The position numbers and the translations under genes were made by a program. The notes under the pieces are model-generated. The model was not told where the DNA came from. It worked only from the letters and a program-made list of their open reading frames with translations, and made no database searches. A stretch of 64,000 nt of DNA from Fasciola hepatica (Eukaryota; Platyhelminthes; Trematoda; Plagiorchiida; Fasciolidae), in contig CANUEZ040000210.1 in NCBI GenBank assembly GCA_948099385.1, positions 1,309,501-1,373,500 of the forward strand, given 5' to 3'. Shown here in pieces: positions 54,874 through 64,000 of the stretch. Within the stretch, counting starts at the first letter, position 1. Each line of letters begins with the position of its first letter.

Positions 54874-57604
54874 GCCTAAGAGCTGTATGTTGCTGTGAAC
54901 AAATCTCAGTAATTTTGGGTTTTATTCTTCACAGATTCCTCAACCAGCTTGGTTCTCGAACGATAGGGTGGCCACTGGATAAACCATAACTAAAAAGCCA
55001 ATTACGGGCTTTACTTGATTTGGTTTTTCTCTTTAATGAAGCAAATGTTTCGACAAAGCAAGATACACCGTAAAATGAAAGTATCATAAAAATATGAGTG
55101 AATAAAAGATAATGGCTTTGTAACAGTGGGGAAAAAAGAATTTATTCAGAGTACAACGTTGGGCCTATTTGAGTGTGCACCTTATTCGGCTGAATCGCCA
55201 TGGGTGCAAACAATGGCCGGTGGCACTTTCTTGGTAAAGTTGCATTAAGAAACTGTCTCACTATAACGAAATGAGTAAATATCTCATTGAGAAAGAATGA
55301 CTAAAATCCCAGCTTGCTAATGTCAGAGCCACTTCCGAGGAATATGATTACTTTGTTTCTACTTGCTGATAGAAATTGCAGTTAAATGAGTCGTCCAAAA
55401 AGTGAAAATGAAGACACTATCTCGCCCCCCCATTGGGCAGCTGTCTGTTCCATCTGCTTTGCTACAAATCACCACTAGTACACACCGTGTGACCTTCATC
55501 TGAAACACAATCCCTGTGCAAACGTTTCTGAGCGCAATATATTAGCCGTTAGGCGAAAATTTGACTAGTATCATTTTGCATTTGGTCTATGTGCCACACA
55601 CAACGTTGCATCCTAGTGCAAACGTTGTACGTTAACTAGACCGATCCCCACCTGACCAGTAAGCACAAAGGCATGTAGGATTGTCCTTCCTCTCACTGAT
55701 AAACAGCATAGATAAAAGGAATAAACTTGTCAATTTTTGTAGGTCTTCGAACCACAACCATAATAAAATGTCAACCATAAATAAGAAAATCTGAGATATT
55801 TGTTTGCATGGAAATTTAGATAGTACTATTTTAGGAATTTATTATTTTTCGGTTAATAGCCTGTTGACCTGCATGTATTCTCAACAAACGCTGTTACGTG
55901 TCACTTGTTATCTTGTTCTTCTTTGCATGCACCGATTTCGCCTCCAGAGCTTAGTGTGACGGGGGCATAATGACTTTTTCTTCAACACTGAAAAAGAGCG
56001 CTCTATCGCAATCAAATTTTGTCTGTTAGAAGGCAATAGGGGAGAATTGGTCTGGTTAACCAAGATTTTGCCACCGTAAAAGCTTATTCGAAATGCGTAG
56101 TAATGCACACAGTATAAGGTCTACCGTCTAATCTGAAGAATGACCCGGCGTATTATCTTACCACAAGATGCTTTTTTCTGTAAGAACTTCTGCTCTTACA
56201 GATTGGAACCACCTGTATTATCATTCCGATAAGTTTCGTGTCATTGTTTGACTATGAATCGACGCGGTTCATATGAATTTGCGTGATGGGTTTTGCTACC
56301 TTGACGTCATTAAAATGAGTTTCCTCGGGAATTTCCTATCACAAGTTACGTTTTTGCGAGCCTACTCAGTTTTGTCCATAGATCGTGCAAAGTAAAACGA
56401 CAGCCAAAACGATTTACGATACACTTTGAATTCCTTCGCGGTTGCGATATTGGACCACCCTTGTTGGGCGCACTGTGTACAAAGGTTTAGATCGATCGAA
56501 AGCCGAAGCATCTTAATTTGTCTCACCCTTCTTCACAAGGGCGTACAGAAATCTTCCCTGATAGCTCTAATGATCTGTTGACGTTTGGTTCTGTCGCCAC
56601 GTGAGTGACATCATCCAAGTCGGCCATTTCTTGCGAGACCACCATATTTTGCATGAATAATCGGAAAAACGTAGTTGTTTACGGAACGATTACAAGCAAT
56701 ATTTGTTACAGAAACCCGTGCCTAATTGGGTCTCAGAATTTTATTTCTCTTCAGATTACTGAAGTAGTAGTTTTGCGGTTTTGAGTTTGTCGGTCTCCAT
56801 CATCGAGGAAAGAGAAAATTTAACGGACGACGCCTATGTGACCCTCATGTGTAGGTCATGCACTCGAAATAAATCGAACTTCATTCTCCGGTGATTCTTT
56901 TTCTATCAGTCGCAAGTGGGCCGATAAAAAATATAGCGATTTCTAAATGTATTTGTATTGCTTTGGGTTTTTTCTGCAAAGTCATAATTTTAGTAAATGA
57001 CATGCTTCTGTCAGGGACAAGATTCATTCAACAGTGTTAAGAACCGCCTAGGGTTAATTTCATCTTCAATATGACAATAATTATTCATTGTCGATATAAA
57101 ATTGGTTCTGAACTTCTATGCTTCAGACTACTTTATCATAGTAACCAAGGTCACACGAATTCAACTGCCTACTGATCATCACAGAACTAACAGTATAGTA
57201 ACAACCCATGCATATACTTTGATCTTTTCTTATGAATACCGTGAGAAATGAAAAAGAAAAATCCATTTCGAAGAAAATAGTTTGTCCGACTAATTTTGGT
57301 TAACAACACTGATTTCGCCTAAAAGTATGATGAAATATATTATTTACTACGGATTTCACAGCACTTTTTCAGAGGGTGCTAATATGACGGTACTGTCATC
57401 GTGAAACACGGAGAACGAACTAAAAATAGGCTTTTTCACAATGACATAAAACGATGTCCATCAGATCAGTTTCATCCATCTCGTATGTCCATCATCTTCA
57501 ACAGTGAAAACTTGCAAACTAACTGAAGTTTTTCTATCACCTCAGCATTGTGTCGTGCTTAGTTTGAAGCTCTGTCCCGCTAATCCGTCTGTTTGATCAC
57601 ACAC
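54874..57604. other. No gene recognised
   Basis: AT-rich, stop-rich on both strands. No repeat partner noticed within the window. Confidence 0.45.
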
Positions 57605-57790
57605 GGATATACTGGTGTAACCGACGGCGGTCGGACGGTCATCTTGACGAATTTCAGACGTTGTGCTTCCGAGTTCCAATCCGGTCGCCTTCGACACTTC
57701 CTCATTTTGCAGCATCTAACTGGCTATGACCCTTTTCCTGGAACAGTGTACCACTTCTATGTAATAAATAAAATAGTGATAAATAAATCG
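57605..57790 (+). repeat. Low-copy repeat family c, copy 2
   Basis: GACGGTCATCTTGACGAATTT, CACTTCCTCATT and an AATAAATAAA-like tail, in the same order as at 40815-40985. Confidence 0.5.
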
Positions 57791-58144
57791 TCATAAACTT
57801 TGATTAGCAATGTGGACATCGGAAGAAACTGAGTGGGTTTCTTCGCCGTTGAACGGGAATTAATTGCTTTTCTTTTGGTTTGAAAAATTGATGAAGAAAA
57901 GCGAAATGAGATGTTTGACAAACGAAATACTGCTGTTCATAAGTTATTGAATTGGAGAAGGGGGAAAACCACCGCAAAAAGAATTCATTATCACAAAAAC
58001 GTGAAAAATTGCCCTTTGGCTGTAAACTGGGAATATTGCAATAAGTACAAGACGATCATCTGCCACTTGGTTATTCACGCGTTGTACAATGATTAACTCT
58101 CAGGTAGGTGAGGGTGAACTGAGAAACTGAATGACCATTGACGA

Positions 58145-58420
58145 TCGACGGTGATCAAGTGGTTTGGAGCATTTGATTACCACCTTGGAGGTTAGGGGTT
58201 TGAATCCCCGCCACTGTCGGTCACTTTGGTGGCAGACAGTAGTACCCATTGTCGTCCGGCTCGTTACCAAACCTGACCTACTGTGACTTTATGTGGTTCT
58301 TCACGCCAAGTCTCACGGTCTGGTTGCCGGCTATCCCTGCTAGTGCAGTGGACCTTTGTGGTTATGGGATATACTCTTTCCACTGGACTCATATGCAAGC
58401 ATGTCATAAAAAAGAATAAA
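58145..58420 (+). mobile_element. tRNA-derived SINE, near full length
   Basis: Head CGGTGATCAAGTGGTTTGGA with A-box-like region and GGGTTTGAATCCCCGCC as B box (one change from consensus). Body GTGGCAGACAGTAGTACCCA, TGCAGTGGACC and CCACTGGACTCATATG. Tail CATAAAAAAGAATAAA. About 275 bp, same family as 39520-39798. Confidence 0.85.
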
Positions 58421-58827
58421 TCATAAGTGACACTTGAGGCGTGGAAAAGGCTAATGATCTTCGCACCCGAAAACGTTTGGTTCTGGCATCACGACTTCCA
58501 TGGCCCAGGGTAGAACGAGGCCGAATGAACCCATCGTCCTGTCACCTTGAGGGTATAAGCTGGGTAAACCAGTCATAACAGGGATAATATGACCAGGACA
58601 GACCTCTACCTTGCTTATCCGTACGCTGTTTCGTCTTGTGTCTCTTATGCGTCATATGAACTGCTTCCGAATTAATTACGGGAAAACAATTATTTGGTCA
58701 ATTTGGACGAATTAATCTGATTGGTAAAGAACCACCAGAAACAGAAACTATTCACTTGTACCATCTCGAGTCATACTAAATAGCCCTTTGATTGCCCTTT
58801 CATTCACCTACTGAACAGTCAGATTGA

Positions 58828-59151
58828 AAACGATTTAAAACCTGTCTAGGTGACTTCTCCAGTTTGACCTTACAGGGCCCCGGATACTTAGGGGTCAAGA
58901 TGCGACAAAGACGGATCCGTGAGGCAGATATCTCCTCCGATGCGTTCGCAAAAATAACCGCGAACTTACAGCTAAGTTTAGGCCCAGAGGCCATTACTGA
59001 CCGTAAAGTAATTCCACCAACCATTAACGTAACCTTCGGGAAGATGCCTATTCTCAACGCCTTGTTCCGGTCAGAGCTGCCAGCTCAGAGGCTAGATAAT
59101 GACAGATGGATAGATACTGTCAAAACAGAAATGGAAGATTCAGGTCATTAG
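58828..59151 (+). other. Unrecognised 107-codon open stretch
   Basis: Open from after a TGA at 58825 to TAG 59149-59151. The internal ATG is at 58900 (MRQRRIREADISSDAFAKIT), followed by LSLGPEAITDRKVIPPTINV. The composition is soluble-protein-like and the GC content is above the flanks. A TTGACCTTACAG before GGCCCC could be a splice acceptor. It may be an exon or a retroelement piece; I recognise no family. Confidence 0.25.
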
Positions 59152-59154
59152 TGT

Positions 59155-62100
59155 TCCACCAGAGCTTTGGCTAGATCCCAGCGTGCTGATAAGTACGCTG
59201 GTAGCGGTGCATTGAAAGTTACCGTGAGAGGTAGTCAAATGATCGACTAATTCAACCGGTAAGGTGTCATAGGAAACATCAAATAGTGGGGCAAAGCAGT
59301 TGACTGAACTAGACGTGAAACACCTTTTAGGTTTTATAGTGAGGAGTCAATGCCACGCATATATATGGCACGGTTAATCACTCTAAGACAGCGGATCGTA
59401 AGCGGCTTATACTTATTTGAACTCTCCAATAACAAACTACTCATGAATTTTTGACTCGACAAGCTAAGAATCTATGAATACGAATATAATTTTTGCTTAA
59501 TAGCTTAAATGAATGAATAAATCATTGGAACTATGGGTGTGCTCACAGGGGCAAAATATTTGTCTACAAAGGGGAACTTATTTTGCTGTTTTATCTTGTT
59601 TCTCAGGTTAGTAAAAGGGGCAAATCACAGGCATGTCACATCGATGGTTTCAAAAAGTGCATGGAACACAGAGTGAAGTATCACAATATGCAATCATATT
59701 CTAATGATGTATATGGCATAGTCACTGCACAATGGCATCCACGTGCGTGTGCCAGTGGACTGTGGGTGTGTTTCTATATTTCGGGTACGTAGTTTGTATA
59801 TTTAATTTTAAACCATATTTCTTTAATATAAAGGTAGCTGCAAAAATGTGTGCACTTAATGGTGGCTAAGTTTCACCGGAGGGTTAAAAATAGAATGAGG
59901 TTTCGTCACCTGCACAGAAGTATTTGACACTTTACTTCGTTCTGCGCACCACCAAACGAGTTTGTGATTTTGCAGTCGGGTAAGTGCAGGTAATTACTTG
60001 TACAGTGAGCGAGATTACCGGTGTTGGAAAAAATCCCTGATGGTTTTTGTTAGTATGATGCCACGAAAAGTTAACAGTTTGGGTCTGGAAACCAAATTGT
60101 TGGGCGATTGAATCAAGGCCTGCAAATGGCATGGATTGCATTGGATTGTTTGGACTTTATGTATATGCATTGCTCCTTCAGACCGATTTCTTTTGGGAGT
60201 AAGGTTGGGGTGGTGACTAGTAAAATTAGCACTGAAATGTATGAGCACAATGAACTCGTGCATGTGAGATGTGTTAATCTCCTCGATTGGGGTTCGCCTT
60301 TTCTGTGACAATCATGCCCTTGAGCAACAGTCGATTACCATAGAGTTGAACCGATTTGCCTTGAGATAGCATAGGCAACCGGAATGCAGGTTTCAAAAAT
60401 GCGCACCGAAATTTTCATCCATTGTTGTGATTAAACTTTATAGACATTCTGTCACAGGTAAATGTCAGATATGATCATAGAATTATATCTTACCAAGTTC
60501 TTCGAGCGCCTACTTTGTAATTATGGACGTACGGTGTATTTTATTTCATTTACTGTCCACATTGGTTTGCCGCTTACTATATGTAACATAAAGAGTGTCC
60601 TGTCAATAACTGAAACATCTGTTCACTGTTTGCGTTCATCATTCGAATATTATTCCGAAAGTATCTAACAATTAATTATGTTTGGTCTTCTTGCGATATA
60701 AAACTCAGAATTCGTCTATGAACTTTGTTTCTTTAGCTCTTTCCTAGTAGGGGTAACACCAGAGGAACGAGAATGACCGCTAGGGACAAAACAGCAATGC
60801 ATGTTTATGACACGGAAAGCAAATGATTCCGCAGCCGACCAAGGGAAATGGAGTCTGCCAGAGTTCATATGGCAGCAGAGTGAAATACACACACTTGTCT
60901 TTTGTCACAATAGCAAATGCGCAGATGACGGTTACAATTCTTAGATTTACGTGTTTTGAGTACAAAGCGGATAAGCTTCACACTTAATTTCTAGACAATT
61001 TGATGAGCTCCCTGAAATTGACTGTTGATATTAGAATTCATAGCTTAGAGAAACAAACTTGGCATGGTTATTTCCAAAGATGGGTTACATTTTCATGTCT
61101 TGTAGTTAACTGCGAGAATGGGTGCCTCAAAAGATGTGCGAGATACTAGAATCTACTTATCAGTCGGGATTTTGATTCGAGCACATTGTTATGCAATCCA
61201 TCGAACAGCAATACAGCATTTGCGTTGTACTTCGAGTGAACTGAACTGGTGATTATTCATTGCTAGGCATCTAAAAAATGAATCTATTAGCTGGAAGAAA
61301 ATCAAGACCTACCAATTAAATTACCAAACACTGCACTGCGAACATCAAACTTGGGGTTTTAGATTTTAACTTAAGATTACCGATCAGATGACGTGTCGCT
61401 ATGGATAAGTGCTGATCGAGTCACACTCTGTTAGATGATTCCGACGCTTACTTACAACACCAGAGTGCTGATGATAATATAAGAGTAGAGCCATTCCCGT
61501 TCTTAAATTTGATGCTGGTGTTCATTCTAAACCAGTAAAACCAAAGAAGATGGACAGTTTTACTTGACTGAATTCAATGGAGTAGACGTTAAAATGAAAT
61601 TATCTGAACATCGAAAGTTCACGAGGACCAACTTGGTCGATCAAAGAATTTATCTTTGGACGAGAAAACCAAAGGTTTGACGAAGCTCTCCAAACTTAGC
61701 ATAAAAGCATAAAATTATAAAATTCCAGAATCGTTGCATCAAAGGTGATTCTTTCACTAAGTTGTTATTGATCAACTGAAAAATCTACATTTTTGCAGAT
61801 GCACTCACAGTAAGATAACTCGTAGCAGTTAGCATAAATCATAATACCTACTCGTAATTCATTACTGATTTCGAAGTTTACAAAACGGAAAAGAGGATCC
61901 TGTCCGCTGATAAAATGTCAGGTCATTGTAAGAGATTCCTTTCCACCCACGAGCTATCTTATCAAATCTCGCACAGTATTTTCCAGAATGTATGAATAAC
62001 TCGATCACTGGCAGCAGTGTTGATACGGAGGTTTTCGTTCTTTAAATACAGTCAAGTATACAAAAGCCATTGAAAGTTTTCTAAACCATCAACACAAATT

Positions 62101-62489
62101 GGTTCAAGTCATTGGGAGTTAAATAGTTGATAGAAAGTAAGGTAGATGTAAGGTCCTAATTATGGTCGGTGTTTTCAACCTACTATTAAATTCGTGTAAT
62201 GCTAATTCAAAAATAGAAATCAAGAAACAATTAATTTCAGGGACCGACTGGGGAACAAAATTTGCATATCGCTTACCAGACAAAACAAGTTAGCACATCG
62301 AACAAGACAACATTTACAGTAATTTATATTGGGTACTCTTATGGATGGGGTTCGTTTTCCTTCTAGCGAACAAGCAAGTTAAGGGAATCGAATCACACAT
62401 GTGGAGCCAATACAAATTTGTTGTTTAAGTCTTACTGAATGTTGGTAGTGTATGTGGGTATACGGAAAAGTTCCTCCGTAGCACGCGAC
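59155..62489. other. No gene recognised
   Basis: 3.3 kb AT-rich DNA with only short, domain-free frames. Confidence 0.45.
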
Positions 62490-62790
62490 GGGCTTCGCGG
62501 TTATGGCCTCTCGTCCAGGAGTACGTTTACCTGATGGGCGGCAACCACCGCGGAACCAATCGTGTGCAACTGATAAGCTTCACCCATCGATCTATAGATA
62601 CCACACACATTCAACATTTCAACTGGCAACCGCAGTCTTGTCTTTCTCGCGGTTTCCTGAGACTAACCCACAAAAGCTATCAATGGCTCACGACTGTGCT
62701 TCCCTATTGAACTGTTCTATGAGGAGCATCCACCGGCACTCTTGATGCACAAATTAGGGAATTGTAATCAAGGCCTTGATTCGAGTAGTT
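62490..62790 (+). repeat. Low-copy repeat family b, copy 2 (longer)
   Basis: GGCTTCGCGG, CATTTCAACTGGC, TTTCTCGCGG and CACTCTTGATGCACAA then GTAATCAAGG. Longer than 40165-40390, with an extra central segment. Overlaps an 80-codon frame with no recognised domain. Confidence 0.5.
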
Positions 62791-64000
62791 CTACAGCATA
62801 CAGTAACTGACCAGTCGAAATTAGGCTGCTAGTCAGTATACATCGGAACTCCGTCCCTTAGATGTTCAGAAACTTGTCTACCGTGAACCAATGTTAGCGT
62901 GCAGCGTCCGACGAAGTCAAACAAAGCGTAAAATCACGCTTATCGATCAGTCTTTATTTTTCAGAAAATGGGTGACATGATTAGAAAAGCTCCATTTTTT
63001 GGCAATAGGGCCACCAATTAACTGCAACTGCACAAACAGACTGCAAACTGAATCCGATCAGTTTACTCCTTTTTCACTATAAAATGGTAGGACAATTTTC
63101 CAAGAAGGGAGTCACAACCAATTAAAGGCTGTCAGTTGGGCGGCGCAATGATTCTAACTCGGGACAGAAGGGTTGGAAGCCCCCAATGATAACTGTTCAA
63201 ACGCCGCTGGTTCATCTGACAATCAAAGTTAGAGTGGACCTATTATAGATCATGCACTTCAGCAAAATGAAGATGCTCCAGGCTGACTGATATGTCCACT
63301 TCAGACTGCATCATTCATTTTGACCTTGTGATCAAAAACTTTTTATCTTTAATCCATACGGCCAGCTAACATTGGTTACATAGCTCATGAAGTGAATTTT
63401 AATTAGAGGTCACGGTTCACATTCGTTTGCTATCACTCAGTTTTAAATGTTTAGTACACTGTAATTATAGCCTAGGAAGCCCAAACTTGACTGCCCCAAT
63501 TGTCCTCAACTGTGGAAGTTCAATTTGTCTATTGACCAGCTAAAGTAGACTACGCATAAAGAACGCGATGGTCGGTTCGGTAAAATGCTTCAATAAAACA
63601 TTCATTTGGTTTGTATGATAGCCGGTACATAAAGGATATGACTATTTCGAATATGTTACTTTCTGCGCAATCGTGCCATCAAATCAAACCAGTACTGTGG
63701 TTACAAATCTAGAATCGTTGTTGAAACACAACCCCGTGGTAGAGTTAAGCGTGCTGATAAGCATGTTGAAGCATATTGAAAACGAACTATTCAGATAATA
63801 TTTGATTGAACAATGAATCACTTATCAGACTAACTATTGCACTTTTTGCTATGTGAACTTATGTGGTGTACTGCGTACTGGCTTTTACTGATAGTATAGT
63901 CGGGAGGAATGATTTACACCGGAACATTACAAACATTTTGTGAGTATCAATCATTTTAAATATGATATCATGGGTACTCCAATCAACCGGTTTAGTGTGC
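62791..64000. other. No gene recognised
   Basis: AT-rich flank to the window end. Confidence 0.45.

Noticed and set aside
1..64000. CRISPR arrays, bacterial operons, Shine-Dalgarno sites or defence systems.
   Set aside because: No regularly spaced short repeats with unique spacers and no prokaryotic gene layout. Introns, SINEs and LINEs mark this as animal nuclear DNA.

Overview
This window is nuclear DNA of a multicellular animal, most likely a parasitic flatworm (trematode-like). I infer this from the repeat mix (BEL/Pao and Ty3/gypsy LTR elements, CR1-, RTE- and Jockey-like LINEs, a Penelope-like element, tRNA-derived SINEs), the AT-rich intron-like DNA, and four spliced exons of a PDE4-type phosphodiesterase. 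There is no bacterial gene organisation, and I cannot name the species.

Layout. 1-12720: two near-identical BEL/Pao retrotransposons, one inside the other. A complete copy on the minus strand (5071-11789, LTR to LTR, flanked by a 5-bp ACATA target duplication) has inserted into the 3' untranslated part of a plus-strand copy (1-5070, resuming at 11795 and ending with its LTR at 12345-12720). The result is a 5-kb-arm palindrome. Both copies carry the same two in-frame TGA codons in gag-pol. 12721-15914: a tandemly repeated 2205-bp chimera of CR1 LINE pieces with an antisense Ty3/gypsy integrase piece, cut off by a SINE. 16195-17893: decayed Ty3/gypsy gag-protease-RT (minus strand). 17950-31120: a stack of truncated RTE-like LINE fragments on both strands, one Penelope-like element (20860-22420), a long TA microsatellite and SINEs.

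31200-42900: mostly anonymous DNA with a fold-back tRNA-like element, an inverted pair of a repeat bearing a 46-codon ORF, a decayed Jockey/CR1-type LINE, an RTE 3' tail, a full SINE and two low-copy repeat families. 42924-49603: the 3' end of a PDE4-like cAMP phosphodiesterase gene on the minus strand (four exons, about 207 codons of the catalytic domain to the stop), with a GC-AG intron immediately after the invariant active-site glutamine. Earlier exons were not found and probably lie beyond 64000. 49604-64000: intron-like or intergenic DNA with microsatellites, one further SINE and copies of the two low-copy repeats.

The only host gene I can support is PDE4. Almost everything else recognisable is transposon-derived and mostly dead. 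The gag-pol frames of the two BEL copies are the only long intact ones. All coordinates and comparisons were made by eye, so repeat ends are approximate unless a target duplication, stop codon or splice site fixes them.
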